NCBI GenBank assembly: GCA_003956705.1
Contig: QZCP01000255.1
Span: 1-64,000, forward strand
Reading direction: 5' to 3'
Length of the DNA: 64,000 nucleotides
Source of the DNA: Brevipalpus yothersi
Lineage: Eukaryota; Arthropoda; Arachnida; Trombidiformes; Tenuipalpidae
Made by a program: the position numbers and the translations under genes. Positions within the stretch are counted from its first letter, which is position 1; each line of letters begins with the position of its first letter. The notes under the pieces are model-generated. The model saw only the letters and a program-made list of their open reading frames with translations, had not been told where the DNA came from and did no database searches. Shown here piece by piece: positions 11,834 through 25,300 of the stretch.

Positions 11834-13281
11834 ATGTTAAACTTGAATTTATTGGTACTCATTAGTGTAAATACAATCAGTGTCTGCTTTTGCGTAAAAT
11901 GTAGGCTAATAGCATTTGATACCTAAAAGTGATTTTATTCTCCTAATAATCAGACTTATCTTATCATCAGGGCATCAACGATCTCAATCACTGATACCCA
12001 ATTATATCATACCAATGGATGATGATAGCCATTTGGAGTCAGCAAGAAAATTCACCACAATGATGTCACAGCATCCTCATGATAAACTCAAGGAATTCAA
12101 TTCCATGAATCCAGAGAGGTGAGTCATCTATTGATGAACCAGAGGCGCTCATCGAGTGTCAACTTGAAATATCCATAGAATTACATTTCATCATTTCCCA
12201 GAGAAATTCCTGCAACTCGGTTGTCTCCCAAATCTAAAAGGCTTAAGAGGAGCATTGTGATCAATCAAGCAATTGATGAGGATGATCGAGCAAAGAGTGT
12301 CGTCAGTAGATTAATTGGGACAGACAATTCTGAGATATCAGTTCAATATGAACATGAACACCAGCAGTCGAATGAAAAAATGTATGACTCGAAGGTCGAT
12401 GAGCTGGCTTTTTTGCAACTAAACAACATAGATTTAGGATCAAAATTTCAACAGAAAGAATATGAAAAATTTAAGGATCGATATGGAAAATGTCATGAGT
12501 TATGGAGAGCAGATGATTTGTCAACAGGTATTCCTGGGCAATTCGATAAATTCTCATCTAAAGAGCCATTGCCACTTTTATACAAAAGAAATATATTCAG
12601 GAAACTCAAGAAAAGGTTGGAACATTTATTATTAACATCAATCTCATTTGACTTGATACACTTAACTTAATATATTCTTCTCTCAGTTCAAGAGACAACC
12701 GAGAGCCATTGACAAAAAATGAAGTTAACGTTAACGATCAGATATCGGTGGGAAGAGACGGTCAGTTGATAACTGACCGAAAGTTTGCCAAAGGAGAATC
12801 ACAAACTAATACGAATATTGATTTGACCTTCTTGAATACCAACTCGAAATTCAGCAATTCTCAAGCCAACCAAGCAGTTATACAACTGCGTGTTCCCAAT
12901 ATCAGTGGGAGAAGTGATGAAACAAATTCTAAGATGGTAGATTCGTCATCCTCTAGAGTTGAGAAAGATAAGAGTTTTGATCAAGCTTCACCGAAACAGA
13001 TTTGCTCTCGATTTTTTGGTCCTGCGAGAGTTAGTGAAAAAAATCGCCAAAAATTGGATAGACGAGGACAACCCAAGCCCAAAGAAGGCAAAATTCATTT
13101 TGGTTCCCAAGTCAAGATCGGAAAAAGTGGGTTTCTTGAGGATTTAGGGTTACTCACCAGTGATCAAGCCCAGCTTTCGGAATTCTCACAAGATTTTAAT
13201 GGAGAGGATCATAATTCTTTTTCTCAATCAGAGGTTTCGCTTACACGTATTGCTCTATCAGTCAGTTCAAGTTTTGGATGA
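11834..13281 (+). CDS. Secreted disordered protein, family member B (407 aa)
   Basis: Four exons are inferred: 11834-11900, 11971-12118, 12202-12615 and 12687-13281, with intron phases 1, 2 and 2. They join to 407 residues. Exon 1 is a signal peptide (MLNLNLLVLISVNTISVCFC). Exon 2 ends DKLKEFNSMNPER, which aligns with DKIMELATIEPKR at the same place in the gene at 4417. The remainder is charged, Ser/Gln/Lys-rich and probably disordered. It contains RLSPKSKRLKRS, a possible dibasic processing site, and ends TRIALSVSSSFG. Two donors are weak (GTAGGC and GTTGGA), so exon 1 and exon 3 boundaries could shift. No domain is recognised. Confidence 0.6.
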
Positions 13282-14415
13282 AAATGCAGCCTCAGAAATG
13301 AGTTTGGGCTACTTTTTCAGATCTCTCGCACGCACTTAAGCTGAGAATTTTCGGCCAAGAGATAGACAATTCCAATCATTCTGGCCATGATGTCTGAATA
13401 AAATATTTTGATTGAACCGTTGTATCATCTTTTAGGTCAAAAGTCATGGGCTCAGGTGGAACAAACAACCACTATGTATCTTGTGCTAGAGCCAGACAAA
13501 TAAGTTCAGAACTTATATTGTAAGGGTATTATCGCAAAGGAGGAAGGGTATCTCTCTATGGTGGATTTGCAGTTCTCACCAATCCTAGAGATTAACACAC
13601 ATTTTTGGATTCCCTATTATGAGGTGATAAAATGTTATCATAAGACCGAGGGCAAGAAATCATTTCTTCGCTGAGATATGAGGCTCAAAAGTGAACGATT
13701 CAATGGAACTCACGGAAAGTTCTTTGAGCTGTGAAAAATCTTTTCTCATCCGATAGTCCTAAAGATCCCAGCTTAATCGATTTTCGAACACGATGTACCT
13801 CTTTCAGACACCAAAGAGGGTATATATTCTGAAAAGTCATCATACCCCATCATATCTCAAGTCTGATTGATGATGAGAATGAATTTATGAGTTCCCGGTA
13901 TTCATGCTCCATAGCTGAAGAATACCTAGGAAAGCTTATTTTCACCAACTTCTCTCAACATTCAACGCATGGGATACACCTTACTTCCAACGAGTGATAG
14001 GAATGTGTTATCACAATCTGGTGTTCACGATATTTTTTTTACAATCTCAAGTTCAGCGCAATCAACATGATTTTCGACCACATATTCGCGATCTTCGTCA
14101 AAATTAAAGCTAGTATTACACAAAAAATTCGAATTTGGACATTTTTGGGCATGTCCTTTTCATTAAACTTTCAAAGTAAAAAATCTCGATACTCTTATTC
14201 AAGCTTCTATCACATTGCAAGGTATCAATTAACCTCTTTTATCTGAGGTATCAGAAAACCAGGTCAAACTATGCCCAAAATAGAATCGAGAGTTGAATTT
14301 GAACAATCTCAATATTGATTATTACACCTTGTACCATTTCTTATCGGAACAGTTTCCAATCATTTTCAACAGTGATCTTGAATGAGCTGTGTAATCGAAT
14401 ATCCAACACTTCAAA
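13282..14415. other. Intergenic, nothing recognised
   Basis: AT-rich DNA with short frames only. It separates the secreted protein gene from the serpin. Confidence 0.4.
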
Positions 14416-15729
14416 ATGAATCGTTCAACAAGTGATTATCAGTCGAGGTGAGTGAAGTTGTTATTCGATTTCAAATTCTAAATATTTTCCGCAGCTAGGT
14501 TGGCTGAATACTATTCATACCACTCTTTTCTACTCGTCTTCTTAGCCAAAGTCTCGAGCTGTTACTTTCAAGAGCCAATTTGTTTCATTGGGGATCAATC
14601 GATCTATTCAGTTTGCAAGGAGTCAAAGCTCATGTTAAAGATTCGAATGACTCTTTTGCTGCCTCTATGCTGTGTGTCAATTTTCTTTTTGGAATATTCA
14701 CTTCACTCTTTGACAGGGGTTCTGTGAGAAATATGGAAGTAATGTTCAAAAATCGAGTGAAGGAGAACTTTGCATGTAAACAATGATATTCTCTTTTCCA
14801 AGAGCATACTAAAGAATTATCATCACAATGGATCCGATATAAGACTGGAAACAGCAGTTTTCATGAAGAAAGAATGGTTGGAAAAACTTTCTGACCAGAA
14901 ATTGAAAGCTGTTAGAGAAAAATACAAAGCAATTGTGGACACGTTGGATAATTCTCAGAATGCAATCAAAAACTCAACCATTCAGGAAAGAATAAAATCG
15001 AACCTAGAGAAATATGCTAAGATCGCGGGGAAAAAATCTTCCATTGTAATGAGTAGTGTTATGCACTATGCAGGAAAATGGAAAGATCCCCTCCAATTAC
15101 ACAATACATCAATGAAATTCAAGAACGTTGATGGAACTCAATCAACAGTCGAAATGATGATAGTAAAACCAGAAGCATTTTCGTTCCAGGAAGAGGAAGA
15201 TCTTCAGGTAATATATAATTCCAAATAGCATATACATATACACGCACACTCAGGTCTTGAGTAATGCAATTTTTTTCTTTTAACATTGAAACAGATTATA
15301 CGAATACCATTTGCTGGATCTATTCATATGCTTATTGCTAGATCTCCTAAAGAGGATGAAAACTTCAAAGAATGGCTCAAGAATTTTCGTCTGCCAAAAC
15401 TCGCTGCTTTCATTAACAGCCTTGAGTCCCAAAAAGTAGAAAAAGAGCTTCTTATACCCAAAATTTCGATAAACTTTGTCGATGAAAAGAGAGAAGGAAA
15501 TGTGAGGTTATTCATTGATACATCATTCGTGATCAATGAGGAAGGAATAAATGCTCAATCAGGATTTAGCCAGGATATTGTACCCAGAGACATAGGATCG
15601 AGAGGCTCTGAAGAGAACCCAAGAATTGTACTCGATTATCCTTTTATGTTTTTCATAAGAGATAGGAATACAAACACTACTCTACTATCAGGTGTAGTGC
15701 AAAAGTTCAATGAAACCAAGACAATTTAA
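14416..15729 (+). CDS. Serpin-family protein, divergent, probably non-inhibitory
   Basis: Four exons are inferred: 14416-14447, 14546-14723, 14803-15207 and 15295-15729 (phases 2, 0, 0), giving 349 residues. Serpin hallmarks are GKWKDPL near the middle, then IRIPFAGSIHMLIARSP, then the hinge VINEEGINAQSGF, and the C-terminal DYPFMFFIRDRNTNTTLLSG. In inhibitory serpins the hinge is rich in small residues (EEGTEAAAAT). Here P14 is Ile and P11-P9 are Gln-Ser-Gly, which argues against fast loop insertion. The body is shorter than usual, and the stretch between the PKISI strand and the hinge is missing about 40 residues. No signal peptide is seen on this model, so the product may be intracellular. 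Strong polypyrimidine acceptors (CTCGTCTTCTTAG, CTCTTTTCCAAG) support the exon model, but exon 1 (32 nt) is the least certain. Confidence 0.75.
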
Positions 15730-16357
15730 TAAAACAATAAACGATGTATAATGTAGAGCAATCCTTCACTAAAAACTGAGTTGCATAATAATTATCGGTT
15801 CTGTAAATCTCTGACTGGCTACAACTCTTTAAAATTCTCATCACAAACGAGTCATTCTGATCACTTTCTATTTTCTCTTGATATGATTAGCAACTTCACA
15901 GCACCAATAGTAAGTAGTCCGATAGAATTCATAGCACTTGAAGATTTTCGAAAAGGAGTGAGCTTCATCATTACTTCCAAGAGAAGTATATTCGGACTAT
16001 CAAGCTGAGAAAAAGGTTATTAATTCAGAACAATTGGCAGTAAATTTTCCTAAAATCCATGATAATGTACATTATATTGACAAACAACTAAGTTTCATTC
16101 TGATCCGCCATTTTGAAGTCTAACTAGACGTCATCAGAAGCCATCTCTCATTTCATAAAATGAACCAAGATTAAATAGCAGCATGAGTATCAGAGTGATA
16201 AACTGGGCCTTGTTTTCAGAAAGAAAGAAAATTTAATTGCTGCCGAATAGTTTCAAGAATCAAGAATGAAAAGTCGAATAGGACCATCAAAAAATGGCGA
16301 TTGAAGTAAATTTGTGAGAGCTACACATAATGAGTGATTGGTATTCTCAATGAAGTG
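15730..16357. other. Intergenic, nothing recognised
   Basis: AT-rich spacer between the serpin and the giant secreted-protein gene. A 75-codon plus frame at 15781-16008 has no start context or motif that I trust. Confidence 0.4.
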
Positions 16358-19300
16358 ATGTGGTGCCTGATCTTTTTCTATCTTTTCCTCTCCACGTTTC
16401 ATCATGAATTGAATGGCAGAGAAAATTTAGTCAAACTTAATCGCTTACCAGTGTCAAAATATCCAAGAAAAACGATCAGTAGTTGTCGGTGTTCAGATTT
16501 GATACCAACAAGTGCATCTCCTTTTTATTCACATGAGAGAACGTTAGTGTCACGAAAAAATAGGCTCACCAAATATGATTGTGCTAAGATTTGCTCAAAG
16601 TTGAAGAAATCTCTTCGAATATTGAAGCGTAGAGAAGCAGATAACATGAAAGAACAATCTAGAGAAGGGTCAAGGCAACTGTCAATGAGGAGATACCCTC
16701 CTGGTCAAAATGGCCAAACAATCGACAAACCATTGAAAACGACGAGGCCAGTCATTGTAGAGGATGAGGATGCTCAACTGAGTTGTCCACTTGATGATGA
16801 AACTTGTAAATCGAAAGGTAAGAGCTCATATTGGTGAAAATTAGTTGAGAGAGAAAGGATTTTGCTATTGAAATATCTGGAACATGAAAAAAATAAACTT
16901 CAATCCAAACCATGAGTTGAGTACAGTTGAGCAAGCCACACTCAAGTACTATAGCAGATCACGATAGCTCATCCATAAAATGCTTTACCATAGAAATTTG
17001 ACATTTTTCTAATGAATAACCTATCTCAATAAAAAAGGCTGTAGTTCAGTTGAAAAATTGAAGGTATCTCAGTCAATCCATCGCCCTGTCTTTTTGTAAA
17101 GGGAAAGAATCGAATATCGTCTAAACTTTTCCAGAAATGATTGAAATGAGTAGATCTGATAGCTTATTAATTAGCATGCCATATTCATTTCCTAGTCCAC
17201 ATCAAATGGAGTGCATGATTTTTTATCTGATTCCTATGTTACAGAGGATGAACTGGAGGTTGACAACTCAAGAGGAGGTAACACTTTTGAACAAAGTTCA
17301 TCAAGCAAACAGCATTCAATAACAACACAAAAAGACGTTACGCACCCAACCAAGTTGGAGCATTCTACTGGAAGTACGGCAACGGAAGTTTCGGTATCAA
17401 CAATAACTGAGAAAGAGCACACAACCATTGAATCCATAAAGAATTCAACCAGTGAACAGAGTGTCAATGTACCCAAAGTAACATCGCCAGCAGCTGAAAC
17501 TACGAAAACTGATCATAACCAAGAGTGTCAGTGTTCTTGTGTCTCAATGCCTGTGATTACAACGGAAAAAAGTAAAATCATGAGTTCACTCGATAAGACT
17601 ACTCCGAAAGGCAAAATTATGAGAGGAAGAAATTCAGATCCTAATCGTAGAGGTAGGTTCAGAGGACTCCGAGCAAAGCTCAAAAAGTCTAGATATTCAA
17701 CACGCACGCCAGGCAATTCTAAGCCTCTTGGGATCAATTCAATCAAGTCCATTTCCAAAACAAATTCTATGGTCAGTAAGACAAACTTTACAAGTAAGGT
17801 GCAAGTGACAGTTAATGGAGGGAATAAAAAATTGGTTCAGACAGCTAGCAATAATACCATTCAGAACACTATAAGGCAAACCACAGAGTCGAGCAAACTG
17901 TCTGAGGAAAGTTATACAAAATCTGGTGGAATAAGCAACGGATGTAACTGTGCCGTAGTGTGTGCAGCTAAAACTACTGAAGCAACCGGAACAAGACCGG
18001 TAATAAATGAAGTTGATAAAATTCTGAGAGCCGGAGCTAGTCCAGAAATAACATCTAAGCAAATTCTAGGAAAAAATAAGGCAGGTCAAAACTCACCTCT
18101 AGAATCAAGAGTATCGATGTCTAACCCTGGTCTCCAGGGTCGTACAACAGTTTCTATCAAACCTCACCAACAGTTTGAGCCAAAATTGTCATCCAAATGG
18201 ACTGTAGCGAGAGGCGAAAATATGAGAGCTCTTGAGAATGATGATAAACCTAAAAAAATGGCGGAGGACACTGTTCCAAGAAATTTTCCATCATCTAGAA
18301 AGTTGTATAAGGGAAGAAGTGTTCATAATCCGCCAGAAAATCTCAAGAAGATTTCATCATCTGACAATCCGTCCAGACAGGCACCTCAATGGAATTATGT
18401 GCTGAAAAGAGTGAGAAAAACTTTACAAGATTCTTTGAAAATCGAAAGAGAGGAAAGAATAAAAGAAAATCTGAGACAGCTACCTGTAGAGTCAACTTTA
18501 AACAAGGCAAACTCCTCACATTTGAATATGAATTCGAATTCATCATCAGCAGTGAATATAACTCCACACTTAGGAAATATTTCTTTGAAAGAAATTTCTG
18601 AGGAACCGACCCATTACACTCTGAAGGAAGCGAAAGTACCATCGGAAAGAGGATTCATTGGAGAGATGAAAACATCCATACAACGGAATCTAAATTCTCC
18701 AAAATCAATCAATAATAGGGTTGTTCGGATGGTTGAAATTCCACTGGATGGGGAAGAGCTCATTCATCGCCACAAAATGGTACATTTTGATGATTTTGAA
18801 AATGGAGCTGAGCCTGAATCGCAGAAAGGTTCGAAAAAATTCAAAGAAAAGAGTGCTGATGGAGGAGAGATGAATACAGTTTTTTCAGGCGATTCTGGTG
18901 ATTCAGATGAAGGAATATCAATTGAGAAGACAACTGAAGATCCATCAGTTCTAGGTCCCATGATGAGAGGTGAAGATGATCAGCTGCAGGAGGGTACAAA
19001 AATTGACTCGATTCCATCCAATGATACCGAAAAAAGAATCTCAGTCCCCTCAGGTATACAGACGAATGAAACAACGACGGCGAACTTTAACTCTGTTGAT
19101 TCCAAGGGGAATCGAACATTCTATCATGACCAGAAAAATTATACTCATACGAAAGATCTTGGTATCAGAGGAGGTCGAATTGAATCCACAAGATTACCAG
19201 TGCTGATACATCCTGATTATAGAAAATCTGTACATATACAGAATTCAGACACAGATAATCAAGCTATACCAAACTGGCCGTATTCTCATGAAAATAGTAG

Positions 19301-22300
19301 AAATTTACCAATTATCATCAGCACCCAGCAGAACTCAAAATTTTCATCTCATCAAACAAATGGTCAAAATATGCAGTTCTCTGACCATAAAGTTCATTTA
19401 CAAATAAACAAGAATCCAGATGATATGAACAGCAAGTCAGTTACTTTTCACCAGCATGATGGAAAATTATTGCAAACGCCAGATATTCTTCCTGGTAATA
19501 TAAAATTGCAAATTTCTCATCCACAGCCAAACTATGGAAATCCATCAGTAATAATTATGCCACCCAAGAATAAAGTTTCTGCATACTATCGAGGTAATGA
19601 TAAAAATTGGCAATCAACTAGCTATTCGATTGGTATAGAAAGTACCCACATGTTCAATTCTTACAATAGAAACGAAGCTTCAAAGTATCGAACCGTAAGA
19701 AGAAGTTCAGCAGATATGGAAAAGTTTAGAAGTGGAAATGATACACAAATATCCGGTGCTCAGAGTATTCGTGCCAATCCATCGATACCCCTTCTGAACA
19801 CCTCAGTGACAAGACTTTACTCAAGTATTGATTCAAGATTCAATTCTTTAAGTGTAGGAAAATTGGTGCAGCATGATCGTCGTTTTGTGACTCTGAATAT
19901 ACGAGCACTTGTATCTAAATCCCACAGAAAAGGCTCCACAACACCATTTATACAACACATGGAAACGAAGAACCCTAAAGATCGTGGAAATCGATTAAAT
20001 TCTTCCTCTTTAGATCGTGGAAATTCTACTGGCCAGGGAATCAATGTGCGAACGCTTGAAAATCAGGACAATGAGATCGGAAACTTTACTTCCAATACTC
20101 AATCTGATGATAATCCCATGATGAGAATTAATCTTGAAGATGATCAACAACTCAGTGATACTCATATGAGCACAGTTATGACAACACGTAATGATAAAAC
20201 TGAGACAATGGCCAGTCAAGGGGGTGATCATTCCCGGAAACCGATTAATCAGGATAGCACCAGTATTTCTACAGCTTACGAAAAGCATAATGAAGGAATA
20301 GAATATGAAAGCACCCCAAAGTTATTCGATAATCACTCATATGGAGCTCAACGAAAGATAGTCATCTCTGATGGTGTAGTGAAAGTAGACTCTCGACCAA
20401 TCAACTCTGAAGGAATGGAAAAAGTTTCCAGCTCAACGAAATCCTCAATTGTTCCTAATGGAAATGATTCTCCTAATTTTCAACCAGGTTCAACAGTACC
20501 CGATTATATTGGAAATGGTTTCACTTCTCAAGAGTGGGCGGCTCAAGAAAAAACTAGCAAAGAAAATGATGTTGCCTATCAGCCTGCAACACAATGGAGT
20601 GATACCAAACCGATAAAAAATCAGCCTTTATGGACTCACGAAACTATTAACGGTGAGCCAACTGTGGCAGAGCAATCAAGCAAAGGTCTAGATAAGGCAA
20701 AACAAGCCACCTTCATTGGAATCCTAGCTAAATCTAGCTCCCAAACCATGACCTCAAGTATGCCTATTGTAACGGTTTTTACAAGAGGCTTCCAAACTCC
20801 ATTGCCCACTCATGGGCCAATAAGACTTGAATCATCTGATTTACCGAAAAGATCTCAGATAGAAATGCCCGAGATGCCTGAGATGCCTGAGATGCCTGAA
20901 ATGCCCGATACGCCGGATACACCTCAAACGCCCAAGATGCCTCATACTCCTCAAATGCCTAAAATGTCCCACTCACTACAGATGCTCCATACACCCCAGA
21001 TGCCCAACACACCCCAGATGCCCAACACACCCCAGATACCCTTCAATCCTCAGATGCCCCAAACACCTCAGATGCCTCAGGCGTCCAAGAAACCTCAGAT
21101 GCCTCACACAGCTCAGATATCCCAAACGTCTCGGATACCTCGGACGTCCCAGGTATCTCAAATTAGACAGACGTTGAAAACGTCTCAGGCATCTCGAGTG
21201 TCTCAGATGTCTCAAACACATAAGAAATTGCCAAGTGGTTCAAACAAAAAAGTGCCTACAATCAATGGTATGAGCATGGGTAGTGTAGGAAGAGTGACCA
21301 AACAGTTTAAGCCGTCAAGTTTGTCAGGAGTTACCGAAAGTATAGACTACACTAGTGGCTACAGCATTCTCATGAGCAAGAGTATTTCTTCACTAGAGGA
21401 TCATGATGCATATCTAACCACGCAAATTAAAACAAGTGCCACCAATGGTAAAGACGATCCAGGGAAACAGGGTAAACAGGAAAGAACAACTAGTTTACTG
21501 CTCTCAAGCCCTACCAGGGATATTTATCTTTCAACTGAACTATCTCAAGGAAATTCACAGGGGATTGATGATGAAAGTGAGAGTACTCAAGCATCAGAAT
21601 TTGCAAGTATGCCCGGGAATATGCCACAATCAGGTATTGGAGGTAAAAGTCAATTGAATAAACAGAGTGTAACCTCAGTTGCAATGAAGTTAAGCACGGC
21701 AACATTGCAATTATCAAGTATATCAGACAATATTCCTTCGATCAAGGATCTTGGGATAAACAATGGGGGAAAACTTGACAAATCATCAATAGCCTCTGGA
21801 GCAGGCTCACAGAAACCCACTGATACGCTTCTTTTCACCAGTCAGCCACCAGCAGCTCAAAGTATGGACTCGCATTGGAACACGGAAGATCATGGATACA
21901 CACCTTTTCAAGAACAATCAACTTTCTCAGGTGATGTGATTGGAAAAGCTAGTGAACAGAGTACAATATCCGATCCATCCTTACATAGTTCACAGGTAGT
22001 TACTGAAACGATATTTCCTTCCCGTGAAAATCCATACCTTCAGAGTACTCCTTTTCTTGAGGATTCAAATATGGATGAAAATAAGAGAATATCAGAAATA
22101 TCAAGTTTCTCAAGCACAATAGCATCACCTTCAGGCGTTTCCTTTGGGAATGAAGAGCAAAGTGGATCATCAAGTTTTCCAGAACTGAGCTCACCAGAAT
22201 CTTCTGAGAACTTTTCTCCTCAAAGCTCACAAGAGCAAGGAAGTACTGAGAGGTTAGAATCATCGAGAGCCACAATTAGTTCATCAGAATCACCAGTTAA

Positions 22301-25300
22301 GCACTTGGGACAGTTTTCTCCAAAATCATCAACTCAAGCAAAAGATTTAGATGAACAAAGCTATTTCCAGACAACATCTCCAGGGAGAGGTAACAATTTC
22401 AACGAATTCACTCAAGATAAGGGTCCACAGTATGCTGTGAGCAGCATGGTTTCTCAGACCCACAGTTTTGGGGATCAAAATGAGCTTCAAATCGTTTCGA
22501 GTACATCTAGACCCTCTGGAAGTGCTCATTCATCGACTGAACACTCAGATAAATTCGGGAATATGCCACCAGAGCCCCAGAGTTTCACAAAAAGTCCAGT
22601 CAGTTCTGGGAATATGGGAGATGGACTATCAGATCTCGAAACTTCCAGCTCATCAGGAGTTGCTGAAAGTTCTCATTTGACTAGCCCAATTCCAACAACG
22701 AAGAATATTCCTACTCAAGCAGGATCAAATAAACATGGAATGATGAAAACGTCGAAAATAAAAATTGTCACAAACCACACAGGAGAGAAGAATAAGCCGG
22801 GAAAGCAGAATCAATCATCGATTTCACTAATTTTTAGTTCCTCAAAACCCAGTGAACTTCACTCGTTCACAACACAAAGTTTTGCAGCACAAGAAAATTC
22901 TAATGCATTCGAAAATTCACAAGGCTCCGTAACACAAAATGCTTTGAATAGTGTAGGATCATTATCAGATGATTCTAAAAGTGGAGGAAGTGGAAAATCC
23001 TATGAACAATTTGGATCAACAAATATACCAATATCAACCCAGTCAAGAGTCTTTGAGAGCATTTCTCCTTCAACTCAGCTATCATCAGTCCAAAATCCAA
23101 CCCCACAAAGCGGACAAGATGCCAGTGAGAATATTGGTTCATCAATTGTCATGGATCAGATGCCATCGATCAATAGTCTTGACATGGAGGGAATAGGAAA
23201 ACCTGACAAGACATCAAGACATGTTCCTACACTGAGCTCACCAATAGCTACCGAGACCATTTATTTAACAACTCAATCTCCAGCAACTCAACGATTATTT
23301 TCACAATGGAGCACGACTGAACATGAGAAAATGCTAGCATCAGAACCAATAAGCAATCAAAATGTGAAAGGAAGTATGCAGACCCCAGGTCCAGCAAATG
23401 CAGTAAGCGGTATAACATGGTGGACTAATGGTTCTCCTGTGGAAAATACGGATCGATCTAGTCAACAGTATGGAACCTCTGGTACGATGTCATCATATTC
23501 ATCAATTGATGGTTCTGGAATAGAGAAAAATGATATACAATATGAAACACCGAAACAGTCGAGAATGACTCCAACAAGATTCACTAAGAGTAACCATGTA
23601 TCAAGTCATTCCGGATGGAGCCAGAGTTTCTCCTTAGATACACAAAAATACACACATAGCAAACCAAGGTTCACCAAATTCATTCAGTCTGATAAATTCA
23701 ATGATCCTGGGGGCAACTATCAACTCGACAAGTCAAGAGTGACAGAAAATACTCTATTACCAGATCTTTCAACAGTTACTGGAACTATTCCAAAGTCAAT
23801 AAAAACTGCCGGTAAGAAGTGGTTCTGAATATCTATCCCGAAATTAAATAGATCTTCTCTCCTCGGTCCTAAAGTATCAAATAAGGGTGGCTTTTCAATA
23901 CCTCTTTCTTCAAGTTATCTGCTGATGAAAACGACGCCAATTTATCAGACTGACACAATTGAGGATGAGATGTCTAGCAATGAGTTTGAAACTGATAATC
24001 TTCCAATATCTTCAAATTACCCTGTAGAGTATAGCAAAATGAGCAGCATTCTTTATCATACAACCACATCCGGTCATCATAACACCATTGAAGATTCAGA
24101 AATGAAGAATTCCATATTGTTTGATGACGTTCAAAGTTCCCTGCCTCAAACAAGAAGAAGCACTAAAATTCCTAGTGTTTTGAACAGCGATAAGGACTTT
24201 CAGACTTCGAATCAACATGGTAAAAGTGAGACCAAAAAAACTTGGACTAATCAGGAACGTTCAACTCTTTCGATTGGCTCAAGTAGTGTGATCAAATCAA
24301 AGTCAGCTAATCATCAGGGTTTTATGAAAACATCATCGATGGGACCAGACAATTCCATTATGATGAGCAGCCCAATAGCAGAACACCAAGCAAATAGCTC
24401 TAGTAATAAAATTCTCCAAGATGCATCAGTCGAAGGTGAGTATTGATTCAGCTCGGTTTATCATTATGAAAATGTGAGCTTTCATGTAGATGATCAGAAT
24501 CGTAATGACAAGAAGGATAGATCAATACCTGGTCAATATTCGGATGGGAAAACCACTCTTTCAGTAGATCAAACGCATGGGGGAGAATTTGTGTCGAGTT
24601 CGAAAGATCAGGCTAAAACCTTGGGCTATACAGCAGAAGTTTCTCAGAATCTTGAAGAAAATTCTACCAGCCTTGATCAAATGGACAGAAACAACAAATC
24701 TAATCAAAGCCTGAGTGGCAAAAATTTTTCAGCTCCAGACCAATCGGGTAGACAGGAATCCGATTTAGGCCCAACTGGCCAATATGGAGGTGTTAACTCG
24801 CAAACAGCTACTTCTCATCAATCTGGGGGAACCACAGTAACTAATCAATATAGCAAGGAAGGTATAACAATATCCAGTCAATCTTCTAGTGAAATTTCTG
24901 GTCAACTTCCTGGTCAAGCTCCTGGTCAATTCCATGGTCAGTTTTCTGGTCAATCTTCTGGCGAATTTTCTGGTCAAGCGCCTGGTCAATTTTCCGCTGA
25001 GCTTCCTGGTCAACCATCTGGTAGTAAGATCAATGCTGAGAAGCAAGAAGAAGAACCCAATTCAAGTTGGAACGATCAGAGTGGCAAATTTGATCCAGAG
25101 CTGGAAGCCCAAAAAGTGTATGAAGATATCATAAGTTCTGATCAGTTTGGGATGAAAGACAATTCAATATCTGATCAGCATTCTAATGTAAAAATTCCTA
25201 CAGGTATATCAAATGAAGGAGAATTGAGCAAGGGTGGCAATGGTGAAGGGGACAAAGTAAGTTTGCAATCGGAAAATTTGAAGGGAGAAAACTTATCGTC

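Noticed and set aside
17137..17322. Alternative second exon of the giant gene beginning after the acceptor at 17134
   Set aside because: It joins exon 1 in phase but reads into a frame that stops at 17322. The acceptor at 17243-17244 keeps the frame open for more than 6 kb.
20976..21221. Minus-strand frame of LRHLRCLGHL-type repeats
   Set aside because: It is the antisense shadow of the 9-bp xMP repeat.
24765..25046. Minus-strand frame made of LTRKLTR-type repeats
   Set aside because: It is the antisense shadow of the GQ-type coding repeat in the giant gene.
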